Origin: Amycolatopsis tucumanensis
Lineage (GTDB): Bacteria; Actinomycetota; Actinomycetes; Mycobacteriales; Pseudonocardiaceae
Assembly: GCF_021654135.1 (NCBI RefSeq)
Contig: NZ_JAKGSD010000027.1
Span: 50,286-114,285, forward strand
DNA: 64,000 bases
Direction: 5' to 3'
Shown here: in pieces, positions 25,901-32,918 of the stretch
Position numbering within the stretch: the stretch's first letter is position 1
How the letters are laid out: every line of letters begins with the position of its first letter
The notes under the pieces: model-generated
Database searches by the model: none
Told to the model about the DNA's origin: nothing
The model's input: only the letters and a program-made list of their open reading frames with translations
Made by a program: the position numbers and the translations under genes

Positions 25901-25992
25901 TGAGCACGGCGACGGTGTTCGAAATCGACGACGTGATCGACCCGGCGGACACCAGGGAACGGATCGTCCGCACCCTCACCGCCACCGCCTGA
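22909..25992 (+). CDS. Single-chain biotin-dependent acyl-CoA carboxylase (BC-BCCP-CT)
   Basis: Protein of 1027 residues carrying all carboxylase parts. Biotin carboxylase: residues ~1-445 (LLVANRGEIAVRI, KALAGGGGRGMR, FLEVNPRLQVEHTVTEEVTG). Biotin carrier: ~450-525, with biotinyl-Lys at residue 480 in EAMKM. Carboxyltransferase N and C halves: ~530-1027 (KTDRMLRIARDRKLPVV, FVDTPGFMVG, GLGAMAMTGGS). The order matches the homohexameric long-chain acyl-CoA carboxylase described from Mycobacterium avium subsp. paratuberculosis. Expected to carboxylate medium/long acyl-CoAs, perhaps for methyl-branched or alpha-alkyl lipids. GTG 22909 is the only start consistent with the domain boundary. Confidence 0.93.
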   Translation: MPSLLVANRGEIAVRIMGTAAGLGFRTVAVYPEDDAECAHVTRADHAERLDGTYLDAAAIVAAAQRTGCDFLHPGYGFLAESPELSRRCAEAGIRFAGPSPEALELFGDKTRARARARELGIPVLAGTDGPTDPATAEAFFAEHGAVMVKALAGGGGRGMRPVTDAADLPAALRRCASEAAAAFGDGSVYLERLLPRARHIEVQIAADGETVLALGDRDCSLQRRRQKLVEIAPAALDWDLRKRLHQAATALIGSTVYRGLATVEFLVDGGEFVFLEVNPRLQVEHTVTEEVTGLDLVEISLRLAAGESLDRTVPEPRGVALQARVNTETVRPDGTVLPGGGALTAFQPPTGRGIRVDTHGYPGYAGNPRYDSLLAKVIVTGPDLAAAAARARRALGEFAVAGPPTNLALLRALLAEPLDAVDTTFVDRRLPDLVDKITGPAAAPGTVTAPQQGVVVQVCVAEGETVTAGAELVVLEAMKMEHVITAERGGVVLGVAVKPGDTVTAGAVLVTLRENGDTTTAGEVTEADLDHVRPDLAETLARHEIGLDAARPDTVRKRHSAGRRTARENVADLCDPGSFTEYGALAIAAQRRRRDLGDLIRRTPADGMITGTATVGGRPVVVLAYDYTVLAGTQGVHNHRKTDRMLRIARDRKLPVVLFAEGGGGRPGDTDTSAVAQLDVPTFRMAAQLAGEVPTVAIVSGYCFAGNAALAGVCDVVIATEGSSLGMGGPAMIEGGGLGVVAPGDVGPMPVQYANGVVDVLVADEAEAVDVARRYLSYFTGPAEAGEPHDQRRLRHLVPENRVRVYDVRPVLSTVADPGSLLELRSGFGAGVITALARIGGIPVGVLANNPGHLGGAIDGDAADKATRFVNLCRAHSLPVVSFVDTPGFMVGPEAEKTATVRRFGDLFVAGARLAAPLVAVVLRKAYGLGAMAMTGGSLHAPALTVAWPTGEFGGMGLEGAVRLGFRKELESITDPVARHARYTELVAEYYERGKALSTATVFEIDDVIDPADTRERIVRTLTATA

Positions 25993-26019
25993 GCCCGGAA
26001 CTGGCAACCGCGCACGGCG

Positions 26020-26280
26020 CCGCGAACGTGGAACTCACGCCCGCGAACGTGGGCCTCGCGCCCGCCACGTGTGGAACCCGCACCCGCAAACGCCAGCCTC
26101 GCGCCCGCCACGTGTGGGACCCGCACCCGCCAACACCAGCCCCGCACCCGCCAAGTGCGCAACCCGCACCCGCCAACACCAGCCCCGCACCCGCCAAGTG
26201 CGCAACCCGCGCCGGCGGGCGCAGAACCCGCGTCGCCGCGAGTTCTGCGCTCAGCGCCGCGAGTTCGACACTCGCGGCCG
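26020..26280. repeat. Tandem repeat with 43-bp composite period
   Basis: In the 370 bases between the convergent carboxylase and aldo/keto reductase genes. Composite unit = a 22-mer (CGCCAAGTGCGCAACCCGCA + CC) plus a 21-mer (CGCCAACACCAGCCCCGCAC + C). Register marks CGCCA(C/A)GTG fall at 26063, 26106, 26149 and 26192, exactly 43 apart; the last two full units are almost identical, the flanks diverge. No coding signal. The remaining bases to 26363 hold nothing I recognise. Confidence 0.88.
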
Positions 26281-26363
26281 CCCACTCCACGGACAAACTC
26301 TCCGCGAGGTTGCGCGGCCGGTCCAGCACCCGCGCGAACCGGTAGGCCGGCCGAGCCGACGGC

Positions 26364-27341
26364 TCACCAGCGGTCGTGCACCTGCGCGCGGATCCGCCGG
26401 TCGTACAGCTCCCGCACCGCCTCCAGCGTCGGCTGCGGCAGCGGCTCCAGCCCGGCCGCCGCGGCGTTGGCGCGCGCCTGCTCCGGGGACCGGGCGCCCG
26501 GGATGACCGACGTCACCCCCGGCTGCTGGATGATCCACCGCAGCGCCGTCTGGGCCGGCGTCGCGCCGGCGGGGGCCAGCGACGAGAACTCCGCGGCCGC
26601 CTCGACGCCCGTCGCGTAGTCCACCCCGCTGAACGTCTCGCCCTGGTCGAACGCCTCGCCGTGGCGGTTGAACGTGCGGTGGTCGTTCGCGGCGAACACC
26701 GTCTCCTTCGTGTACCGGCCGGACAGCAGGCCGGACGCCAGCGGCACCCGCGCGATGATCCCGACCCCCGCCTCGGCCGCGGCGGGCAGCACCCGCTCCA
26801 GCGGCTTGAGCCGGAACGGGTTGAGGATGATCTGCACGCTCGCGGTGCCCGGCCGGGCGATCGCGGTCAGCGCCTCGTCGCAGGTCTCCACGCTCACCCC
26901 GTACGCGGCGATGCGCTTCTCCGCCACCAGCGCGTCCAGCGCGTCGTACACCGCGTCCCGCGAGTACACCGGCGTCGGCGGGCAGTGCAGCTGCACCAGG
27001 TCGAGCGTGTCCACCCCGAGGTTGGCCCGCGACCGGTCGGTCCAGGCCCGGAAGTTGTCCAGCGTGTACTCGTCCGGGTCGAGCGGCGCGCGCCGGCCCA
27101 TCTTGGTCGCCACGAACACGTCCGGGTGGTCCCGCAGGAACCGCCCGATGATCTGCTCGCTGCGCCCGTCGCCGTAGACGTCCGCGGTGTCGAAGAAGGT
27201 GACACCGGCCTCGGCCGCGGCCGACAGCACCGCGAGCGCCTGCTCCTCGCCGACCTCGCCCCAGTCCGCGCCCAGCTGCCACGTGCCGAGCCCGACCACT
27301 GACACCGCCCGGCCGGTCCGGCCGAGTACCCGTTGCTCCAT
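26364..27341 (-). CDS. Aldo/keto reductase
   Basis: AKR of 325 residues, start ATG 27341. Catalytic tetrad regions are visible: Asp/Tyr in FFDTADVYGDGRSE, Lys in VFVATKMG, His in DLVQLHCPP; NADPH-binding sequences GIIARVPLASGLLSG and VIPGARSPEQARANAAA follow. The family reduces aldehydes and ketones with NADPH; substrate unknown, close in type to the YhdN/AKR11-13 general-stress group. It is divergent from the DUF998 gene with a 100-base gap and converges on the carboxylase gene across the tandem repeat. Confidence 0.9.
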   Translation of the reverse strand: MEQRVLGRTGRAVSVVGLGTWQLGADWGEVGEEQALAVLSAAAEAGVTFFDTADVYGDGRSEQIIGRFLRDHPDVFVATKMGRRAPLDPDEYTLDNFRAWTDRSRANLGVDTLDLVQLHCPPTPVYSRDAVYDALDALVAEKRIAAYGVSVETCDEALTAIARPGTASVQIILNPFRLKPLERVLPAAAEAGVGIIARVPLASGLLSGRYTKETVFAANDHRTFNRHGEAFDQGETFSGVDYATGVEAAAEFSSLAPAGATPAQTALRWIIQQPGVTSVIPGARSPEQARANAAAAGLEPLPQPTLEAVRELYDRRIRAQVHDRW

Positions 27342-27441
27342 GCCGCCGATACTATGCGCACCCACCGACAGTCCCGCGACGGCGCGGAAACCGCCCGTGA
27401 GATCACAAAACCCCCACACCCGCGCACTTAAACTGGACCGG

Positions 27442-28116
27442 GTGACCACCACCCCGGCCCTCGCCCGTGCCCCGCGGATCCTCGCCCTGGCCTGCCTCGC
27501 CGCGATCGCCGGGGGCGCCGCGCTCGTGCTGCTGCTGCAGTTCCTCCCGCCCACCGACCAGATCAGCCCGGTGCGCCGCACGATCAGCGAGTACGCGCTG
27601 AGCGCCAACAAGTGGATCTTCGACGTCGCGGTCCTGCTGATCGCGGTCGGCTCCGCGGTGCTGTTCGCCGCGCACGTGCTGATGCGGGCGCTGCCGGTGC
27701 GCTCGGCCGCGGTCGTGCTGGGTGCACTGTGGACGGTGAGCCTGCTGGTGGTCGTCGCGTTCCCCAAGACCGACTGGTCCGTCGGGCCGAGCCTGGGCGG
27801 CGTCGTGCACCGCTACGCCAGCGTCGTCGGGTTCGTGTGCCTGCCGGTCGGGCTGCTGTTCGCCGCGCGCCGCATCTTCCCGGACTCGCCGGGCTGGCGC
27901 TGGGCGGCGCGGGTGCTGGCGATCGTCTCGCTGGCGTGGTTCGGGCTCATCCTCGGCGCGGTCGGCTACATGCTGGCCGGCGGCGGCCCGTGGTGGCGCA
28001 CGATCCCGCTGGGCCTGGTGGAACGCCTGCTCGCGGCCACCGAACTGCTCGCGCTCGCCACGCTGGCCGTCCCGTTACTACGATCGAACCGAGCCGAGGT
28101 GACCCAGGTCACTTAG
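27442..28116 (+). CDS. DUF998 family membrane protein
   Basis: Protein of 224 residues with six membrane helices. The loop after helix 1, QISPVRRTISEYALSANKWIFD, and the FPKTDW...GGVVHRYASVVGFVCLPVG stretch are the DUF998 hallmarks. No function has been established for this family. GTG 27442 lies about 17 bases from a purine-poor leader; upstream in-frame sequence overlaps the divergent AKR promoter, so the later start is preferred. Followed 75 bases later by the FabG-like gene behind its own operator. Confidence 0.8.
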   Translation: MTTTPALARAPRILALACLAAIAGGAALVLLLQFLPPTDQISPVRRTISEYALSANKWIFDVAVLLIAVGSAVLFAAHVLMRALPVRSAAVVLGALWTVSLLVVVAFPKTDWSVGPSLGGVVHRYASVVGFVCLPVGLLFAARRIFPDSPGWRWAARVLAIVSLAWFGLILGAVGYMLAGGGPWWRTIPLGLVERLLAATELLALATLAVPLLRSNRAEVTQVT

Positions 28117-28145
28117 GCGCTCCGGGCCGGAGGCGAGTAGCTTTC

Positions 28146-28159
28146 TAAGCGCTCGCTTA
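28146..28159. promoter_or_regulatory. TetR-type operator TAAGCGCTCGCTTA (copy 1)
   Basis: Palindrome TAAGCG-CT-CGCTTA, 32 bases before the FabG-like start codon. The surrounding 16 bases CTAAGCGCTCGCTTAC are identical to those at 36500-36515, next to a TetR gene, which points to one repressor acting at both. Confidence 0.75.
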
Positions 28160-28190
28160 CCGACGCGCTCAACGACGAGGAGGAGTTCCC

Positions 28191-28952
28191 GTGACCGAGT
28201 CCCACTCCCGGGTCGCCATCGTGACCGGCGCCGGCCGAGGCATCGGCGCCGCGGTCGCGCGCAAGCTGGCCTCGGACGGTTTCGCTGTCGCACTGCTGGA
28301 CCTCAACGAAGAGTCCGTGAAGCAGGGCGCGGAGGACATCGTCGCGGCCGGCGGCAAGGCCATCGGGGTCGCGCTCGACGTCAGCAACACCGAGCAGGTC
28401 GAGGCCGCCGTCGCCCGCGTCGCCGAGGAGCTGGGCGCGCCGACCGTGCTGGTCAACAACGCCGGCATCACCCGGGACAACCTGATCTTCAAGATGACCG
28501 ACGAGGACTGGGACTCGGTCATGAACGTGCACCTCAAGGGCTCGTTCCTGATGACCCGCGCGGTCCAGAAGCACATGACCGAGCAGCGCTGGGGCCGGAT
28601 CGTGAACCTGTCCAGCACCTCGGCGCTGGGCAACCGCGGCCAGGTCAACTACTCCGCGGCCAAGGCCGGCATGCAGGGCTTCACCAAGACGCTGGCCATC
28701 GAGCTGGGCAAGTTCGGCGTCACCGCCAACGCGATCGCCCCGGGGTTCATCGAGACCGACATGACCGCGGCGACCGCCGAGCGGCTGGGCGTGCCGTTCG
28801 AGGACTTCAAGGCCTTCGCCGCCAAGGAGATCCCGGTGCAGCGCGTCGGCAAGCCCGAGGACATCGCCAACACCGTGTCGTTCCTGGTCAGCGAGGGTGC
28901 GGGCTTCGTGTCCGGCCAGGTCATCTACGTCGCCGGCGGACCGAAGGACTGA
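28191..28952 (+). CDS. fabG: FabG-like short-chain dehydrogenase (3-hydroxyacyl-CoA/3-oxoacyl reductase)
   Basis: Classical SDR of 253 residues. Cofactor motif TGAGRGIG (residues 12-19), NNAG near 89-92, catalytic Ser-Tyr-Lys in NLSSTSALGNRGQVNYSAAK, then APGFIETDM. The Asp after beta-2 (LLDLNEE) favours NAD(H). With the MaoC hydratase gene starting 2 bases after its stop, it forms a hydratase/dehydrogenase pair for beta-oxidation of an (R)-hydroxyacyl-CoA or for FAS II-type reduction. GTG 28191 has a strong GAGGAGGAG upstream and a TetR operator in its promoter. Confidence 0.92.
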   Translation: MTESHSRVAIVTGAGRGIGAAVARKLASDGFAVALLDLNEESVKQGAEDIVAAGGKAIGVALDVSNTEQVEAAVARVAEELGAPTVLVNNAGITRDNLIFKMTDEDWDSVMNVHLKGSFLMTRAVQKHMTEQRWGRIVNLSSTSALGNRGQVNYSAAKAGMQGFTKTLAIELGKFGVTANAIAPGFIETDMTAATAERLGVPFEDFKAFAAKEIPVQRVGKPEDIANTVSFLVSEGAGFVSGQVIYVAGGPKD

Positions 28953-28954
28953 GC

Positions 28955-29407
28955 ATGCGCGTCTTCAACGGGCTGGACGAGTTCACCGCCGCGGTCGGCG
29001 AGCAGCTCGGCGCCAGCGACTGGCACACCGTCACGCAGGAGCAGGTCAACACGTTCGCCGACGCCACCGGCGACCACCAGTGGATCCACGTCGACGTCGA
29101 GAAGGCCAAGCAGGGCCCGTTCGGCGCGCCCATCGCGCACGGGTTCCTGACGCTGTCGGTCCTGCCGCTGCTCTCGGCAGCCACCTACCGCGTCGACGGG
29201 CTGAAGATGGGGATCAACTACGGCCTGAACAAGGTCCGGTTCCCGCAGCCGGTCAAGGTCGGCTCGAAGATCCGCGGGGTCGCCGAGCTGGCCGAGGTCA
29301 CCGACGTGCCCGGCGGCAAGCAGGTCGTGACTCGGTGGACCATCGAGATCGACGGCGAGGCCAAGCCGGCGTGCGTGGCCGAGTGGGTCACGCGCCTGAT
29401 CGCCTGA
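28955..29407 (+). CDS. MaoC-like (R)-specific enoyl-CoA hydratase
   Basis: Single hot-dog hydratase of 150 residues. The active-site loop FADATGDHQWIHVDVEKA (residues ~35-52) contains the Asp and His of (R)-hydratase 2 enzymes, and GPFGAPIAHGFLTLSVLPLL follows as expected. NodN/MaoC class, converting 2-enoyl-CoA to (R)-3-hydroxyacyl-CoA. ATG 28955 is 2 bases after the FabG-like stop; a hairpin 7 bases after its own stop closes the two-gene operon. Confidence 0.92.
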   Translation: MRVFNGLDEFTAAVGEQLGASDWHTVTQEQVNTFADATGDHQWIHVDVEKAKQGPFGAPIAHGFLTLSVLPLLSAATYRVDGLKMGINYGLNKVRFPQPVKVGSKIRGVAELAEVTDVPGGKQVVTRWTIEIDGEAKPACVAEWVTRLIA

Positions 29408-29413
29408 CGCGCG

Positions 29414-29433
29414 AGCCCGCCTCCGGGCGGGCT
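29414..29433 (+). terminator. Hairpin after the FabG-MaoC operon
   Basis: AGCCCGCC (29414-29421) pairs perfectly with GGCGGGCT (29426-29433) around the loop TCCG, 7 bases after the MaoC stop. Only TTCC follows, so it is a weak-tailed intrinsic terminator. Confidence 0.75.
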
Positions 29434-29450
29434 TCCGCTACGGTGAGGAC

Positions 29451-29468
29451 ATACCGACTGGTCGGTAT
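29451..29468. promoter_or_regulatory. 18-bp palindromic TetR-type operator
   Basis: ATACCGACTGGTCGGTAT is a perfect dyad (ATACCGAC/GTCGGTAT around TG) placed 24 bases before the start of the four-gene kinase/ACAD operon. Size and symmetry suit a TetR dimer; the TetR gene at the far end of that operon (34275-34850) is the first candidate. Confidence 0.75.
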
Positions 29469-29491
29469 AGCTATCTGGACAAGGAGGCCCA

Positions 29492-30511
29492 GTGACCCAG
29501 CAGGACCTGCCCGGACTCGACCTCGCACGGCTGCGGGACTACCTGGACGAGCACTCCCCCGGGCTGGTCGGCGGCCCGCTGACCGGTGAGGTGGTGCAGG
29601 GCGGCCGCTCGAACCTGACCTACATCGTGGGCGACGGCACGAGCCGCTGGGTGGTCCGCAGGCCGCCGCTGGGGCACGTCCTGCCAACCGCGCACGACAT
29701 GGCCCGCGAGCACCGCGTGATCAGCGCGCTCGCGGACACGCCCGTGCCGGTGCCGCGGACGATCACGCTGTGCCAGGACACCGAGGTGCTCGGCGCGCCG
29801 TTCTACGTGATGGAGTTCGTGCCGGGCACGCCCTACCGCGCCGCGAGCGAGCTGGAGGCGCTCGGGGCGCAGCGCACGAAGGCGATCGCCGAGTCGCTCA
29901 TGGACACCCTGGTGGACCTGCACGCGGTCGACCCGTCCGCGGTGGGGCTGGGCGACTTCGGCCGTCCGGAGGGGTTCCTGGAGCGGCAGGTGCGCCGCTG
30001 GAAGAAGCAGCTGGACGCCTCGCGCAGCCGGGACCTGCCGGGCGTCGACGACCTGCACGACCAGCTGGCCCGCGCCATCCCGGCGTCCGGACCGGCGGCC
30101 GTCGTGCACGGCGACTACCGGCTGGACAACGTGCTGGTCGACGAGACCGACCGCATCACCGCGGTGCTGGACTGGGAGATGTCCACGCTCGGCGACCCGC
30201 TGACCGACCTGGCCCTGCTGGTGGCCTACGCCGAGCGCGGCAAGGTCAACCTGGAGATCGTCTCCAACGTCAGCACCGCCCCCGGCTACCCGGGCACGGA
30301 CGAGATGATCGCCCGCTACGCGGCCCGGTCCGGGCGGGACGTCTCGGCGCTGGACTGGTACGTCGGGTTCGCGTTCTTCAAGCTCGCGGTGATCCTGGAA
30401 GGCATCTACTACCGGTTCAGCCAGGGCAAGACCGTCGGCGCCGGCTTCGACCAGATCGGCGCCGCGGTGGTCCCGCTCGTCACCCTCGGCCTCGACACCC
30501 TCAAGGACTGA
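29492..30511 (+). CDS. APH-fold phosphotransferase, ACAD10/11-type kinase half
   Basis: Aminoglycoside-phosphotransferase-fold protein of 339 residues. Catalytic loop VVHGDYRLDNVLVD and metal-binding LDWEMSTLGDP are intact; the N-terminus has VVQGGRSNLTYIV and VVRRPP with the ATP-site Lys/Arg. Homologues beside acyl-CoA dehydrogenases correspond to the kinase half of animal ACAD10/ACAD11, which phosphorylate 4-hydroxyacyl-CoA so that the dehydrogenase half can eliminate phosphate. GTG 29492 has AAGGAGG 5 bases upstream. First gene of a four-gene operon; the next gene, an ACAD11-like dehydrogenase, starts 2 bases after the stop. Confidence 0.88.
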   Translation: MTQQDLPGLDLARLRDYLDEHSPGLVGGPLTGEVVQGGRSNLTYIVGDGTSRWVVRRPPLGHVLPTAHDMAREHRVISALADTPVPVPRTITLCQDTEVLGAPFYVMEFVPGTPYRAASELEALGAQRTKAIAESLMDTLVDLHAVDPSAVGLGDFGRPEGFLERQVRRWKKQLDASRSRDLPGVDDLHDQLARAIPASGPAAVVHGDYRLDNVLVDETDRITAVLDWEMSTLGDPLTDLALLVAYAERGKVNLEIVSNVSTAPGYPGTDEMIARYAARSGRDVSALDWYVGFAFFKLAVILEGIYYRFSQGKTVGAGFDQIGAAVVPLVTLGLDTLKD

Positions 30512-30513
30512 TC

Positions 30514-31734
30514 ATGGATTTCACGTTCGACGCCAAGACCGAGGAGCTGCGGATGAGGCTTCTCGAGTTCATGGACTCCCACATCTACCCCGCCGAGCCG
30601 GTCTACGAGGAGCAGCTGGCCGAGCGCGAGAACGAGTGGACCTTCCCGCCGGTCGTGGAGGACCTCAAGGCCGAGGCGCGCAAGCGGGGCCTGTGGAACT
30701 TCTTCCTGCCGGGCGAGCACGGCGCGGGGCTCACGAACCTGCAGTACGCGCCGCTGGCGGAGATCACCGGCCGCAGCCCGCACCTGGCGCCGGTCGCGCT
30801 GAACTGCTCGGCGCCGGACACCGGGAACATGGAAGTGCTCGCGATGTTCGGCACCGAGCAGCAGCGCAAGCAGTGGCTGCAGCCGTTGCTGGACGGTGAG
30901 ATCCGCTCGGCGTTCGCGATGACCGAGCCGGACGTGGCGTCCTCGGACGCGCGCAACATCGGCACCAGCATCCGCCGCGACGGCGACTCCTACGTGATCA
31001 CCGGGCGCAAGTTCTACATCACCGGCGCGATGAACCCGAACTGCAAGATCTTCATCGTGATGGGCAAGACCGACCCGGACGCCGAGCCGCACCGCCAGCA
31101 GAGCCAGATCCTGGTGCCGCGGGACACGCCGGGCGTGCACGTCAAGCGCGGCATGAACGTGTTCGGCTACACCGACGGCTCGCACGGCGGGCACGCCGAG
31201 GTGGTCTTCGACGAGGCGCGGGTGCCCGCGGACAACCTGATCGGCGAGGAGGGCGACGGGTTCGCCATCGCGCAGGCCCGGCTCGGGCCCGGCCGGATCC
31301 ACCACTGCATGCGCTCGATCGGCATCGCCGAGCGGGCCATCGAGATGATGTGCCGCCGCACGCTGGGCCGGTCCACGTTCGGCAAGCCGATCGCCGAGCA
31401 GGGCGTGGTGCAGGACTGGATCGCCGAGTCCCGCGTGAAGGTCGAGCAGCTGCGGCTGCTGGTGCTCAAGACCGCGTGGCTGATGGACACCGTCGGCAAC
31501 CGCGGCGCGCACACCGAGATCCAGGCGATCAAGATCGCCACCCCGAAGACCGTGGAGTGGATCCTGGACAAGGCGATCCAGGCGCACGGCGCTGGCGGGC
31601 TGTCCCAGGACTACCCGCTCGCCGAGATGTGGGCGGGGATCCGCACGCTCCGCTTCGCCGACGGACCGGACGAGGTCCACAAGCGCTCGCTCGCCCACCG
31701 CGAGCTGAAGAAGTACCGATCGGAGGCCCGATGA
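30514..31734 (+). CDS. Acyl-CoA dehydrogenase, ACAD10/11 type
   Basis: Protein of 406 residues. FAD/acyl-binding motifs AMTEPDVASSDARN and YVITGRKFYITGAMN are followed by GRIHHCMRSIGIAERA and the ACAD10/11-typical end AGGLSQDYPLAEMWAGIRTLR then FADGPDEVH. The ordinary EGT base is replaced by the ADGPDE motif of this subgroup. Paired with the upstream kinase, it is the split bacterial counterpart of the fused animal protein, suggesting 4-hydroxyacyl-CoA as substrate. Overlaps the next ACAD gene by 4 bases (ATGA). Confidence 0.92.
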   Translation: MDFTFDAKTEELRMRLLEFMDSHIYPAEPVYEEQLAERENEWTFPPVVEDLKAEARKRGLWNFFLPGEHGAGLTNLQYAPLAEITGRSPHLAPVALNCSAPDTGNMEVLAMFGTEQQRKQWLQPLLDGEIRSAFAMTEPDVASSDARNIGTSIRRDGDSYVITGRKFYITGAMNPNCKIFIVMGKTDPDAEPHRQQSQILVPRDTPGVHVKRGMNVFGYTDGSHGGHAEVVFDEARVPADNLIGEEGDGFAIAQARLGPGRIHHCMRSIGIAERAIEMMCRRTLGRSTFGKPIAEQGVVQDWIAESRVKVEQLRLLVLKTAWLMDTVGNRGAHTEIQAIKIATPKTVEWILDKAIQAHGAGGLSQDYPLAEMWAGIRTLRFADGPDEVHKRSLAHRELKKYRSEAR

Positions 31735-32918
31735 GCACGCTGACCGCCGACGACCTGCGCGCGCGGGTGGGCGAGTTGCTCGCCGCCCACCCGCCGGCGA
31801 GCACGGACCGGCTGGAGTTCCTGCGGGCGCGGTTCGACGCCGGGCTGGCCTGGGTGCACTACCCGGCCGGCCTCGGCGGCCTGGACGCGCCGCGTGAGCT
31901 GCAGAACGTCGTCGAAGCCGAGCTGGCGAAGGCCGGCGCGCCGGACAACAACCCGCGCCGCATCGGCATCGGGCTGGGCATGGCTGCGCCGACCATCCTG
32001 CGGTTCGGCACGGAGGAGCAGAAGAAGCGCTACCTGCGTCCACTGTGGACCGGCGAGGAGGTGTGGTGCCAGCTGTTCAGCGAGCCGGGCGCCGGATCGG
32101 ACCTCGCCGCGCTGGGCACCCGCGCCGTCCAGGACGGGGACGAGTGGGTGGTCAACGGGCAGAAGGTGTGGACCTCGGTCGCGCACATCGCCCGGTTCGC
32201 GATCCTGGTCACCCGCACGAATCCGGACGTGCCCAAGCACCAGGGCATGACGTACTTCATCTGCGACATGACCGATCCCGGTGTCGAGGTGCGGCCGCTG
32301 CGGCAGCTCACCGGTGAGGCCGAGTTCAACGAGGTGTTCCTGTCCGCGGTGCGGATCCCGGACGCGAACCGGCTCGGCGCGGTCGGCGAGGGCTGGAAGG
32401 TCGCGCAGACGACGCTGATGAACGAGCGCGTGGCGATCGGCGGCAACGCGATCCCGCGCGAGGGCGGCCTGATCGGGATGGTGTCGCAGACCTGGCGGGA
32501 CCGTCCGGAGCTGCGCACGCCGGAGCTGCACGACCGGTTGCTGAAGTTGTGGGTGCAGGCCGAGGCGGCGCGGCTGGCCGGGACGCGGTTGCGCCAGCAG
32601 CTGGCCGTGGGCGCGCCGGGGCCGGAGGGCTCGGCGATGAAGCTGGCGTTCGCGAACCTGCAGCAGGCGCTGACCGGGCTGGAAATCGAACTGTCCGGTG
32701 AGGACGGTCTGCGGTACGACGACTGGACGTTGCGCAGGCCGGAGAAGGTCGACATGCTCGGCCGCGGGCCCGGGTACCGCTACCTGCGGGCGAAGGGGAA
32801 CTCGATCGAGGGCGGCACCTCCGAGGTGCTGCGCAACATCATCTCCGAACGTGTGCTCGGGCTGCCGTCCGAGCCGCGGGTGGACAAGGACGTCGCGTGG
32901 AAGGACCTGCCGCGGTGA
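31731..32918 (+). CDS. Acyl-CoA dehydrogenase, large (FAD/Glu-bearing) subunit of a pair
   Basis: Protein of 395 residues of the actinobacterial FadE type. FSEPGAGSDLAALGTRA and WVVNGQKVWTSVAH are the flavin-contact strands; the C-terminus has AKGNSIEGGTSEVLRNIISERVLGLP, keeping the glutamate of the EGGT motif. Many mycobacterial FadEs of this type act as alpha2beta2 heterotetramers with the adjacent gene product, in side-chain or branched-acid oxidation. Coupled to both neighbours by 4-base overlaps. Confidence 0.92.
   Translation: MSTLTADDLRARVGELLAAHPPASTDRLEFLRARFDAGLAWVHYPAGLGGLDAPRELQNVVEAELAKAGAPDNNPRRIGIGLGMAAPTILRFGTEEQKKRYLRPLWTGEEVWCQLFSEPGAGSDLAALGTRAVQDGDEWVVNGQKVWTSVAHIARFAILVTRTNPDVPKHQGMTYFICDMTDPGVEVRPLRQLTGEAEFNEVFLSAVRIPDANRLGAVGEGWKVAQTTLMNERVAIGGNAIPREGGLIGMVSQTWRDRPELRTPELHDRLLKLWVQAEAARLAGTRLRQQLAVGAPGPEGSAMKLAFANLQQALTGLEIELSGEDGLRYDDWTLRRPEKVDMLGRGPGYRYLRAKGNSIEGGTSEVLRNIISERVLGLPSEPRVDKDVAWKDLPR

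Noticed and set aside
22888..26007. A 1039-residue open frame antisense to the single-chain carboxylase
   Set aside because: Composition is Arg/Gly/His-rich with no domain; it mirrors the third-position GC bias of the real gene on the other strand.
26020..26280. CRISPR-like array
   Set aside because: Units are contiguous without unique spacers, imperfect and with a 43-base period; no cas genes are nearby.
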